NCBI GenBank assembly: GCA_002685895.1
Contig: NYYK01000013.1
Location: 1-8,767, forward strand
Source of the DNA: Methanobacteriota archaeon
GTDB taxonomy: Archaea > Thermoplasmatota > Poseidoniia > Poseidoniales > Thalassarchaeaceae
Direction of reading: 5' to 3'
Length of the DNA: 8,767 nucleotides
The notes below the pieces were generated by a model that did not search any database, was not told the DNA's origin, and saw only the letters and a program-made list of their open reading frames with translations. How positions within the stretch are numbered: the first letter of the stretch is position 1; each line of letters begins with the position of its first letter. Positions 1 to 6,532 of this stretch are shown one piece after another. A program made the translations under genes and the position numbers.

Positions 1-1434
1 AGCGCACAATTCCCACTACATGTTTGGCTACCTGATGCAATGGAAGGCCCAACGCCCGTCTCTGCTCTGATTCACGCAGCTACAATGGTCAACGCAGGTC
101 TCTATCTAGTTGCCCGCTTTGTTCCTTTCTTTGATGTCACAAGTCATGGACACGGAGTTGAAGGGCTTGGCGATATTGCAATCATGATAGCGTGGATAGG
201 TGGAATCACTGCCTTCATGGCGGCTATCATAGCGTTTGTTCAAAACGATATCAAGAAGGTCTTAGCCTACTCAACAATGAGTCAACTTGCCTACATCTTC
301 ACCGGTCTTGGAGTCTCTCTCTGGTTCTACAACCATGGGGAACACCACGCCGCAGTCATCGCTTTTGGCGCATCAATGTTCCACCTCTTCAACCACGCCA
401 TGGCTAAGGGAATGTTGTTTATGGCTTCTGGCTCAGTCATCCACGAGATGCATCACGCTCATCATGAAGCCCATCATGATGATCATGGGGATGATTTTGA
501 TGCTCAAGATATGCGCAACATGGGAGGCCTTGCAGGCAAATTGCCAATCACTTCCACAGCGATGGCAATTGGTTCAGCATCGATCATTGGAATTCCTCTG
601 ATTGGCGGCTTTTGGTCAAAAGAAGGTATAGTTGCTGAAACTTGGAATGCAGCGGCATTGCATGGTGGAACTTGGCTGCTAGTACCCGCCTTCTTGATTC
701 TGTTAACTGCTGGAATGACAGGATTCTACATGACACGTATGTGGATGATGACATTTGCTGGTAAGCCAAAGACGGAGTATGCTGATAATGTGCATGAACA
801 GACACCATGGATTCCAACTCCACTCGTCACTCTCAGCATCATTTCTTTGCTAGGTGGATTTGCCTTAGCAGTTCTTGGTGCTACTCATTGGCTTGGCGAA
901 GCAGAATTACTTGGAACTGCTATCCATGAGCATGGAATGGTCGTTGCTATTCTAGATGCACTTGTTCATGCATTCCTGCCAACAGAAATGTTCCTCTTCC
1001 TCATCACATGGGTTGCAATCACAATTTCGTTGGTTGTTGGTCCAGCAATGGCAATGCGTATTCACGGTGGCCAGTTGAATAGTGGTGAAAGAGCACCACG
1101 ACTCATATCATGGATATTACCACTTTCATCGAAGTTTGGACGAGTGGATGTAGATGATTTGGCGAACTCGGGTCTAGCAGATGCTCTGCACCGGCGCCTT
1201 TACTTCGATGAGTTATATGAGTGGGTAATTGGAAAAACAGTCATTCCTTTTGCCAATGCACTTTCATGGTTTGACAAGAATGTTGTAGACGGTGCAATCA
1301 AGGGAATTGAATGGAGCAGTCAGAAGATTAGTGGCGATGTTCGCAAATTGACAACAGGAAGCGCCTCGGATTATATCATGGTTGCAGTAATTGGAACTTT
1401 CAGCATCCTTGTATTGCTTTGGGGGGTGATTTGA
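1..1434 (+). CDS. nuoL: NADH-quinone oxidoreductase subunit L, 5'-truncated by the window edge
   Basis: Antiporter-like proton-pumping subunit at the distal end of the complex I membrane arm. The reading frame is open from base 1, and the first codons (SAQFPLHVWLPDA) belong to the conserved transmembrane helix 7 region. The window therefore starts inside the gene, just after the place where the family has its key TM7 lysine; the ATG at 40 is an internal methionine. Visible family motifs are GPTPVSALIHAATMV, the DIKKVLAYSTMSQ helix with its buried lysine, QDMRNMGGL, and GGFWSKEG with the TM12-type lysine. The C-terminal part (YFDELYEWVIGK followed by a long amphipathic stretch and a last hydrophobic segment ending VLLWGVI) matches the NuoL-specific lateral helix plus final TM helix, which NuoM and NuoN lack. 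A His/Asp-rich insert lies at 451-504. The gene abuts nuoM with no spacer. The electron donor (NADH, F420H2 or ferredoxin) cannot be judged from this window. Confidence 0.96.
   Translation, partial: SAQFPLHVWLPDAMEGPTPVSALIHAATMVNAGLYLVARFVPFFDVTSHGHGVEGLGDIAIMIAWIGGITAFMAAIIAFVQNDIKKVLAYSTMSQLAYIFTGLGVSLWFYNHGEHHAAVIAFGASMFHLFNHAMAKGMLFMASGSVIHEMHHAHHEAHHDDHGDDFDAQDMRNMGGLAGKLPITSTAMAIGSASIIGIPLIGGFWSKEGIVAETWNAAALHGGTWLLVPAFLILLTAGMTGFYMTRMWMMTFAGKPKTEYADNVHEQTPWIPTPLVTLSIISLLGGFALAVLGATHWLGEAELLGTAIHEHGMVVAILDALVHAFLPTEMFLFLITWVAITISLVVGPAMAMRIHGGQLNSGERAPRLISWILPLSSKFGRVDVDDLANSGLADALHRRLYFDELYEWVIGKTVIPFANALSWFDKNVVDGAIKGIEWSSQKISGDVRKLTTGSASDYIMVAVIGTFSILVLLWGVI
1421..1430 (+). promoter_or_regulatory. 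Shine-Dalgarno for nuoM inside the nuoL 3' end
   Basis: GGGGGGTGAT contains GGTGAT, complementary to the archaeal 16S 3' end, 4 nt before the GTG at 1435. It supports GTG rather than the later in-frame ATG (1447) as the nuoM start. Confidence 0.75.
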
Positions 1435-3078
1435 GTGGATTTGACAATGTTTGGAAATCCATTGACCATCTTGACCCTAGGTCCGATTTGTGCCGGCTTC
1501 GCATTCATGCTGGTCGCATGGGCTGCACCACCTTCAAAGAGAAAGGAAATCAGTCAATACATTCGATTGTTGATTTTCGCCTTTTCTCTGCTACTTCTAT
1601 CACTTTCAACACTTATGTTCCTAGAATCATACAGTGGAATATCTTGGACTTCACTTGGCTTGAGTGATTATGCCTACGATAACTGCATCAACGCGGAGGT
1701 AGCAATCGAGGCAGGCGGATGTTCACTGGTAGATGGCTTTGGCGTTTCATGGCATGTAGGAGTAGACGGCCTCTCTTTCCCAATGGTTTGGCTCACCACG
1801 CTTCTAATTCCTATATCGATGCTTGTTGAGTGGAATGCAAAGAAGGGTGCGCAGTTCCACAGTCTAATCCTCATGATGGAGGGTGCATTGATTGGAGTAT
1901 TTGTCTCTCTTGATTTGTTCGTCTTCTATACATTCTGGGAATTAACATTGATTCCGATGTTCTTCCTCATCCTCCTTTGGGGTGGAGATGATCGCAAGTA
2001 TGCAGCACAGAAATTTTTCATCTATACATTCACTGCTAGTGTGTTAATGTTGCTTGGTATTCTTGTGATGTACTACTTTACGCGGGTACCTGTATGGGAG
2101 GGTAATATCACTGGTCGTGCATTCGATATCACTTTGATGGCCTCCTCATCAAATAATCTAGGTTCTGCTTTCCTTGGTGGCTTTGGGATGCAGAAGGCGG
2201 TCTTCTTGCTCTTGTTGGTTGGATTTGCGGCAAAGATGCCTTCAGTACCAGTTCACACTTGGCTACCAGACGCTCACGTACAGGCGCCCACGGCTGGTTC
2301 GATGTTACTAGCTGGAGTGATGTTGAAAATGGGTGCATACGGATTTTTACGGATTGCTGTTGAATTGTTACCAGCCGCCATGGTCCATTACCAACTATTG
2401 CTGATAATTCTTGGAATGGTGAGTTTGGTATATGGGGCGATGGTGTGCTTAGGGCAAACTAATCTCAAACGAATGGTTGCCTACTCATCTGTTTCACACA
2501 TGGGTCTGATTTTCTTGGGTATTGCCACTATGCAACCGTTGGGAATTGCTGGAGCAATTTTCATGATGTTAGCACACGGCGTTATCTCACCATATCTGTT
2601 CGCTGTCTGCGGCGCATTCAAGCATCATTATCATACTCTAGAAATAGGTTCAATGCGTGGAATTGCCAAATTCTCACCATGGCTTGGTGGTCATATGATG
2701 ACTGCATGGATGGGCAGCCTTGGATTGCCACTAATGGCTGGATTCGTAGCAGAAGTCGCCATTATGATCGCTTTCTGGATGGCCTTTGGCTGGTGGGTAA
2801 TTCTACCCGCTCTAACCCTAATCATCACCGCTGCTTACTATCTATGGAGTATGCAGAGAACTATCTTTGAGGGTGGAGACGCGGGCGAACTTCCAGATAC
2901 ATTGCATGATGAACCGGTGGACATTTCCTGGCATGAGAATGCAGGAATGTTTGCGATGGCAGTGTGTGCAGTCCTTCTTGGTGTGTTACCATTCATCTTC
3001 TTCGACATGATGTCATCCTATTCCAACGATTTTGTCACAGAAGTTCTTCTTGATGTATTGAATGAGGTGATACCATGA
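1435..3078 (+). CDS. nuoM: NADH-quinone oxidoreductase subunit M
   Basis: Antiporter-like membrane subunit of complex I, about 547 residues, slightly longer than the usual ~500. The start is GTG, chosen because it directly follows the nuoL TGA and has a strong Shine-Dalgarno. Family signatures in order: VSWHVGVDGLSFP (about 105-116); the TM5 helix FWELTLIPMFFLILLWGG with the essential glutamate at 169; FAAKMPSVPVHTWLPDAH with the TM7 lysine at 267; LKMGAYGFLR with the lysine at 298; LKRMVAYSSVSHMG (344-357); and GFVAE with a TM12-type glutamate at 440. The protein is hydrophobic throughout with many TM helices. The loop before GVDGLS is extended and carries two cysteines (84 and 96). The start of nuoN overlaps the stop by 4 nt, indicating translational coupling. 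Confidence 0.97.
   Translation: MDLTMFGNPLTILTLGPICAGFAFMLVAWAAPPSKRKEISQYIRLLIFAFSLLLLSLSTLMFLESYSGISWTSLGLSDYAYDNCINAEVAIEAGGCSLVDGFGVSWHVGVDGLSFPMVWLTTLLIPISMLVEWNAKKGAQFHSLILMMEGALIGVFVSLDLFVFYTFWELTLIPMFFLILLWGGDDRKYAAQKFFIYTFTASVLMLLGILVMYYFTRVPVWEGNITGRAFDITLMASSSNNLGSAFLGGFGMQKAVFLLLLVGFAAKMPSVPVHTWLPDAHVQAPTAGSMLLAGVMLKMGAYGFLRIAVELLPAAMVHYQLLLIILGMVSLVYGAMVCLGQTNLKRMVAYSSVSHMGLIFLGIATMQPLGIAGAIFMMLAHGVISPYLFAVCGAFKHHYHTLEIGSMRGIAKFSPWLGGHMMTAWMGSLGLPLMAGFVAEVAIMIAFWMAFGWWVILPALTLIITAAYYLWSMQRTIFEGGDAGELPDTLHDEPVDISWHENAGMFAMAVCAVLLGVLPFIFFDMMSSYSNDFVTEVLLDVLNEVIP
3064..3071 (+). promoter_or_regulatory. Shine-Dalgarno for nuoN
   Basis: GAGGTGAT lies 3 nt before the ATG at 3075, inside the last codons of nuoM. 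It fixes the nuoN start at the ATGA overlap. Confidence 0.8.
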
Positions 3079-4850
3079 GTACGCTGACTTTAATCTCGGA
3101 CCCTCAGACAGCAACCGTTCTGTTACCAGAGTTCACCCTGATAGTAGGTATCGTGTTGTTGATACTCATACCAAATCTTGGCAAGGGGACCTTCCGTCTA
3201 CCTATACCAAATACGAACATTCGTTTGCCCTATTTATTCGGTGGCGAGCGCTTTGCAATAACTTCGAGTCCTCGAGTGCCCGGAGCCATCAGTGTCTTCA
3301 CCTTACTTTTCTCTACATCGTTAGCATTGTGGAGTCAAATGGAGAACCCTTTGTCAGATTCTAATGTCTGGTGTATTGCAACGACTGGAGAAGCATTCAT
3401 CTCGTGTGCAGGTATGATTGAGCCTAGTTTGCTGCAAATTGATGGGTTCAGTCGTTTACTTGAGATTGTTTTCTACGGTGTATTGATGCTCTGCGGTGTG
3501 GCTATGTGGAGCCGAATGCCAGCCACCCCTCGCTTCATGATTCGCGCACAGGTGCTAGCCGGCAGGCGAGAAGATGAGCGCATCGTGAAGTTGCTTGATA
3601 ACCGCAGGCAGGTAGATTTCCATCTTCTATTGTTGATGGTAGCACTCGGGATGTCAGTAGTCGCTCTAGCAAGTGATCTTTTTGTCCTATTCATCGGTCT
3701 TGAGTTAGCTTCTCTCTCATCTTATGTTCTAGTTGCCTTCATGAAGGAGACAGATGAGGGTCCGGAGGCTGGTATGAAGTACTTCATTGTCGGTTCTGTA
3801 GCATCGGCAATAGGGCTTTATGGAATCTCTCTGCTATACCTATGGAATGGTAATCTACAGATTTCAGAACTTGCTGCAAGTTGGCAAGCGATGGATAGCA
3901 TTGATCCTCTAGCGCTAGCAGGTCTTGGATTCATAGTCGTAACAATTGGATTCAAGGTGAGTGCAGCACCATTCCATTTGGCCGCACCAGATGCTTACTC
4001 TGGTGCAGCAAGCCCTGTAGCAGGTGTTCTAGCAACCGCCTCCAAAGCAATGGGATTCGTGGTTTTACTACGAGTTCTTGTAGCAATCACAATGCCTGAT
4101 AGCGGTGAAGCATTTTGGGTTCCAATTGTTGGTTTGCTCGCTGCAGTAACGATGACTTGGGGCAACTTAGGAGCACTCTCAAGTGAGAATCCAAAGCGAA
4201 TGCTGGCATACTCATCAGTTGCTCACGCAGGCTATCTTCTTGCAGCAGTTGCAGCATTAGGCCTCAACGCATCAAGAGAAGGGGATCATGTGGTAGCAGA
4301 ACTCATTGTCGCAGCAATGCTGTTCCATCTCACCGTGCTTGTCTTGTTCAAATTAGGATCGTTCCTAGTACTTTCCATGTTAGAGAGTGAAGGTCGGGGC
4401 TCGAAATTGGAGGATTTGTATGGATTAGCTAGGAGGGAGCCACTCATTGCAACCGCTCTTTTCATCTTCATGTTGTCATTAGCCGGCGTGCCACCACTGT
4501 CTGGATTCCTCTCAAAACTTTTACTTGTAAGTGGAATTGTTGATGCTACAGTTCACAACACCATGTCTTTCGATGATGGATTCATGGCTGCCATCCGTTC
4601 ACTTCACTGGGTATTCTTCCTCGCACTGCTTGTCTTCTTGAACAGCGCACTCTCTCTATTCTACTACTTGCGGGTTGGCTGGGTTATGTTCTTTGAGAAA
4701 CCACCTACTAGGAAGAGATTAGTCTATGCTCCCTTCCTTCGCATCACAATCATGCTCTGTATGGTTGGCACACTTGCCTTTGGAATAGGTCCGTTGGCTG
4801 ACCATTTGTTGACGCTTGTCAGCAATGCTGCTACCGCATTCTTCAGTTGA
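3075..4850 (+). CDS. nuoN: NADH-quinone oxidoreductase subunit N
   Basis: Third antiporter-like subunit of the complex I membrane arm, 591 residues against roughly 480-500 for typical bacterial NuoN. Key family positions are present: TM5 glutamate 210 in FIGLELASLSSYVLV, GMKYFIVGS (lysine 235), GFKVSAAPFH with TM7 lysine 294, PKRMLAYSSVAHAGY with lysine 374, and LAGVPPLSGFLSK with lysine 481 in the TM12 region. The extra length comes largely from two polar stretches. One lies at about residues 35-68 between the first two hydrophobic segments. The other, basic and charged, lies at about 147-182 (containing RAQVLAGRREDERIVKLL). Two cysteines (100 and 111) sit in the loop just before IDGFSR, the counterpart of the cysteine-bearing loop in NuoM. 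It is the last gene of the + strand operon in view; the next genes are on the other strand. Confidence 0.96.
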   Translation: MSTLTLISDPQTATVLLPEFTLIVGIVLLILIPNLGKGTFRLPIPNTNIRLPYLFGGERFAITSSPRVPGAISVFTLLFSTSLALWSQMENPLSDSNVWCIATTGEAFISCAGMIEPSLLQIDGFSRLLEIVFYGVLMLCGVAMWSRMPATPRFMIRAQVLAGRREDERIVKLLDNRRQVDFHLLLLMVALGMSVVALASDLFVLFIGLELASLSSYVLVAFMKETDEGPEAGMKYFIVGSVASAIGLYGISLLYLWNGNLQISELAASWQAMDSIDPLALAGLGFIVVTIGFKVSAAPFHLAAPDAYSGAASPVAGVLATASKAMGFVVLLRVLVAITMPDSGEAFWVPIVGLLAAVTMTWGNLGALSSENPKRMLAYSSVAHAGYLLAAVAALGLNASREGDHVVAELIVAAMLFHLTVLVLFKLGSFLVLSMLESEGRGSKLEDLYGLARREPLIATALFIFMLSLAGVPPLSGFLSKLLLVSGIVDATVHNTMSFDDGFMAAIRSLHWVFFLALLVFLNSALSLFYYLRVGWVMFFEKPPTRKRLVYAPFLRITIMLCMVGTLAFGIGPLADHLLTLVSNAATAFFS

Positions 4851-4861
4851 ATATATTCAAC
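4846..4861. repeat. Perfect 16-nt palindrome over the nuoN stop codon
   Basis: GTTGAATATATTCAAC is its own reverse complement and includes the nuoN TGA (4848-4850). It lies between the convergent ends of nuoN and the - strand gene ending at 4898. It could be a protein-binding site or part of a terminator; the sequence alone does not say which. Confidence 0.6.
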
Positions 4862-4882
4862 AATATAGTGCGGGCGTTGTTG
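4858..4882. terminator. Possible short hairpin between convergent genes
   Basis: CAACAA (4858-4863) can pair with TTGTTG (4877-4882) around a 13-nt loop, overlapping and competing with the palindrome just upstream. There is no strong T-run after it on either strand, so a role as terminator for nuoN or for the opposing gene is only suggested by position. Confidence 0.25.
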
Positions 4883-4897
4883 TATTAGAAACAATTC

Positions 4898-5434
4898 TTA
4901 TTCCCATGACTTTAGCAATTCAAATCTAGTTCGCTTGGTAGTATTCGTAGATCTCCAGATTTCCATGATGGGTTTTGGCACAGGCTTACTTAATTCTGCA
5001 AATCGCCCATCATCACTCATTGTTGGGTTTTTTAGTGCAGGCCAAATCAGAAGTATTCCGTATCTCAAAGACTTAGTTAGAGGATTGTTATTCGTCGGTC
5101 CTGAATTAAGATATGTGAATAGCTGGATGCGATTTTTGTCTAACCCCGGCGTGGCTAGGTGTTTGACTTCAACAACAATATTATGCTCAAATTTATTTGG
5201 ACCACCAGGCATTATGATGTAGTCGGGTTTTGATTCCTTCACTGGAAACCCCTTGTAATGCAATTCAATAACAGATTCACTGTGAAAAACAAACCTCTTC
5301 CCCCTCAATTCAGAAGACAATGCAGACTGAAAGGACTCTTCCATCGAAGAATGATATTGGTAGTGTAATTCCTCGTTGACTTCACAAGCAAGTTCGTAAA
5401 TAATATCACATGTATTGGACAAGGCTCTATCCAT
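4898..5434 (-). CDS. Predicted PD-(D/E)XK-fold nuclease, GxxExxY-like
   Basis: A 178-residue soluble protein with no signal peptide or TM segment. The pattern matches the restriction-endonuclease-like core as seen in GxxExxY proteins. A helix carries SSMEESF (29-35; glutamate 32 at the family E, with S and F at the usual G and Y positions) followed by ALSSELRGK. Next come a strand ending in YKGFPVKE, then KPDYIIM (aspartate 71) and VVEVKH (glutamate 89, lysine 91), giving the D...ExK metal site. QLFTYLN (glutamine 104) and YGILLIWP follow. The catalytic set therefore looks complete. The biological role of the family is unsettled, so the substrate is unknown. Translation starts at ATG, with a weak AGGA about 5 nt upstream. 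It lies 64 nt downstream of another - strand gene and may share its transcript. Its 3' end faces nuoN across 47 nt. GC is slightly lower than in nuo by spot counts. Confidence 0.72.
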   Translation of the reverse strand: MDRALSNTCDIIYELACEVNEELHYQYHSSMEESFQSALSSELRGKRFVFHSESVIELHYKGFPVKESKPDYIIMPGGPNKFEHNIVVEVKHLATPGLDKNRIQLFTYLNSGPTNNNPLTKSLRYGILLIWPALKNPTMSDDGRFAELSKPVPKPIMEIWRSTNTTKRTRFELLKSWE

Positions 5435-5437
5435 ACA

Positions 5438-5480
5438 TATCCTAATTACCTTGACTAATTCAACCTATCCTAGTTAATCC
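5438..5480. repeat. Imperfect direct repeat upstream of the nuclease-like gene
   Basis: TATCCTAATTA (5438-5448) and TATCCTAGTTA (5466-5476) differ at one base and are spaced 28 nt. On the - strand they read TAATTAGGATA and TAACTAGGATA. The gene-proximal copy covers the probable ribosome-binding region of the gene starting at 5434. This could be a paired operator or chance in AT-rich DNA. Confidence 0.4.
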
Positions 5481-5498
5481 ATTGGATATTGCTAGCGA

Positions 5499-5942
5499 TT
5501 ATTGATTTATTACTGCAATACTACAGGCTGCTAAATCTTCGATTGAGATAATATGGGCGCGTGAGAAAAGCCTCTTGTCCGGATCTTCCAAGTTACGGCG
5601 TGAATGCCTTTCATCAGAGCCTTTCGCTTTCTTTACAATTGTCCATAGTTTTTTGGTGGAAGTAACATAGATTTTCTCTGAGTTAGCCATGACCCACCAA
5701 TCCGCATTTTTTCTTGCCAAACCAAATCCAGAGGATTTCCATTTAGAATCACGATCTGAGCGTTGTTCAAGTTCTAGATAATGGGCGCCGGAATCAAGAG
5801 ATATTTCATCAAATCGAATAGCAATTTTGCTCCCATCTGGTGTTTCCATGTCCCAGCCATCGTTCTTGTGAACTCCACCTAAATGGGTCCACCCCATTTT
5901 ATCAGCAATAGCCTGTTCTCGTTCAAGAATAGAGTCGCTCAA
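5499..5942 (-). CDS. Hypothetical protein, degenerate restriction-endonuclease-like fold suspected
   Basis: A 147-residue soluble protein not assigned to a named family. The start is TTG at 5942: an in-frame TGA lies 12 nt upstream, and GAGG is placed 7 nt before the TTG. The next good start would be the ATG for residue 16. The layout recalls phage and plasmid PD-(D/E)XK proteins: an N-terminal helix with EREQAIADKMGW, DGWDMETPDGSKIAIRFDE (28-46), HYLELEQ (54-60) and SSGFGLARKNADWWVM (70-85), then IYVTSTKKLWTIV (91-103). In such proteins the second strand usually carries ExK followed by D; here the same place reads AIR-F-D (41-45), so the glutamate and lysine appear lost. It may be a non-catalytic relative, or the alignment may be wrong. 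The C-terminal ~45 residues are charged and unrecognised. It is divergent from aIF1A and is probably the first gene of a two-gene - strand unit. Confidence 0.65.
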   Translation of the reverse strand: MSDSILEREQAIADKMGWTHLGGVHKNDGWDMETPDGSKIAIRFDEISLDSGAHYLELEQRSDRDSKWKSSGFGLARKNADWWVMANSEKIYVTSTKKLWTIVKKAKGSDERHSRRNLEDPDKRLFSRAHIISIEDLAACSIAVINQ

Positions 5943-5948
5943 ACCAAT

Positions 5949-6019
5949 GCCTCAGAATGGCAGACGGCGCTCTTAGATTTGAGTACCGCGCATGTTATCT
6001 CTCTTTTTTCGACTCCAAC
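5949..6019 (+). other. Leucine tRNA-like remnant in the divergent intergenic region
   Basis: Three blocks resemble a class II tRNA-Leu in the right order and near-right spacing. AATGGCAGACG (5956-5966) matches the D-arm core and is flanked by GCC/GGC that could be the D stem. CTTAGA (5972-5977) looks like an anticodon region with UAG. TTCGACTCC (6008-6016) looks like a T-loop plus the start of its 3' stem. It is not a working tRNA: the anticodon hairpin CTC/GAG would close an 8-nt loop, the T stem does not pair (CTTTT against CCAAC), and no 7-bp acceptor stem is visible. A decayed tRNA or old attachment site is possible; chance similarity is not excluded. Confidence 0.3.
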
Positions 6020-6020
6020 C

Positions 6021-6028
6021 GTTTATGA
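6021..6028 (+). promoter_or_regulatory. Candidate TATA element for the aIF1A operon
   Basis: GTTTATGA is centred about 28 nt before the GTG at 6053. Archaeal TATA boxes lie about 25-30 nt before the transcription start, so the transcript would begin at or very near the start codon. No good Shine-Dalgarno is present before 6053, which fits a leaderless or near-leaderless mRNA. The match to the TATA consensus is partial. Confidence 0.4.
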
Positions 6029-6052
6029 GGGGCGTGTTGGTCGGCTGAAATC

Positions 6053-6532
6053 GTGGGTCGTCGTAGAGAGGAGACTGTAGACAAGGAATTGCTTGCCCAG
6101 ATGGAATCTGGCGATGAGAAGATTCGTGTTAAAGTTCCCAATGAGCGAGTCAACGAGATGTTTGCAATAGCAGATCAGATTCTCGGTGGCCGCCGAATAC
6201 GAGCAATATGTGCTGATGGTGAAGAGAGGATTACTCGAATCCCAGGTAAGATGCGTCGCAGGCAATGGGTTCGTGAGGGTGATTTGATTATCATTCAACC
6301 ATGGGATTTTCAACCATCCAAGGCAGATGTAAAAATGCGTTACACCAAGACCCAAGCCCTCTATCTTTCTCGAAAGGGAGTACTTCCCGAGATTGTCGAT
6401 ATCTTTGGCATGGGCAGAGATGAACATTCTGGGGATGATGATGGTATCTGGGATATTGGTGAGGAAGAAGTCGCTTCTGAAGTTGCTTCTGAAGAGGCCG
6501 AAACAGAAGATGAATCTACTGACGAGACGTGA
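6053..6532 (+). CDS. eif1A: Translation initiation factor aIF1A (eIF-1A family)
   Basis: Binds the small ribosomal subunit A site and helps recruit initiator tRNA and select the start codon. It has 159 residues, longer than the ~95-115 common in archaea. A basic N terminus (MGRRREE) is followed by the OB fold (about 22-95), with IRVKVPNERVNEMFAIADQI, the conserved GGRRIRAICADGEERITRIPGK, RRRQWVREGDLIII and QPWDFQ. A helical part containing YTKTQALYLSRKG comes next. The last ~39 residues form an acidic tail with 18 Asp/Glu and a duplicated EVAS unit. The start is GTG: an in-frame TGA at 6026 precedes it, with no other start codon between. No clear Shine-Dalgarno is present, consistent with leaderless initiation. 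The RIO1 gene begins on the base after its stop, so the two are probably co-transcribed and coupled. Confidence 0.95.
   Translation: MGRRREETVDKELLAQMESGDEKIRVKVPNERVNEMFAIADQILGGRRIRAICADGEERITRIPGKMRRRQWVREGDLIIIQPWDFQPSKADVKMRYTKTQALYLSRKGVLPEIVDIFGMGRDEHSGDDDGIWDIGEEEVASEVASEEAETEDESTDET
6467..6490 (+). repeat. 12-nt tandem duplication in the aIF1A acidic tail
   Basis: GAAGTCGCTTCT is followed directly by GAAGTTGCTTCT, one mismatch, encoding EVAS twice (residues 139-146). It shows how the tail could have lengthened by slippage. Confidence 0.8.

Noticed and set aside
40..42. ATG as the true start of the first gene
   Set aside because: The frame is open upstream and encodes conserved NuoL residues, so the gene begins outside the window.
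5949..6019. A functional tRNA-Leu gene
   Set aside because: The T stem and acceptor stem do not pair and the anticodon loop would have 8 bases, so only a remnant is proposed.
5883..6080. A 65-codon + strand frame across the divergent intergenic region
   Set aside because: It overlaps the - strand gene, the promoter region and the aIF1A start, with no recognisable protein features.
6023..6427. A 134-codon - strand frame
   Set aside because: It is antisense to the conserved OB fold of aIF1A, with no family resemblance.
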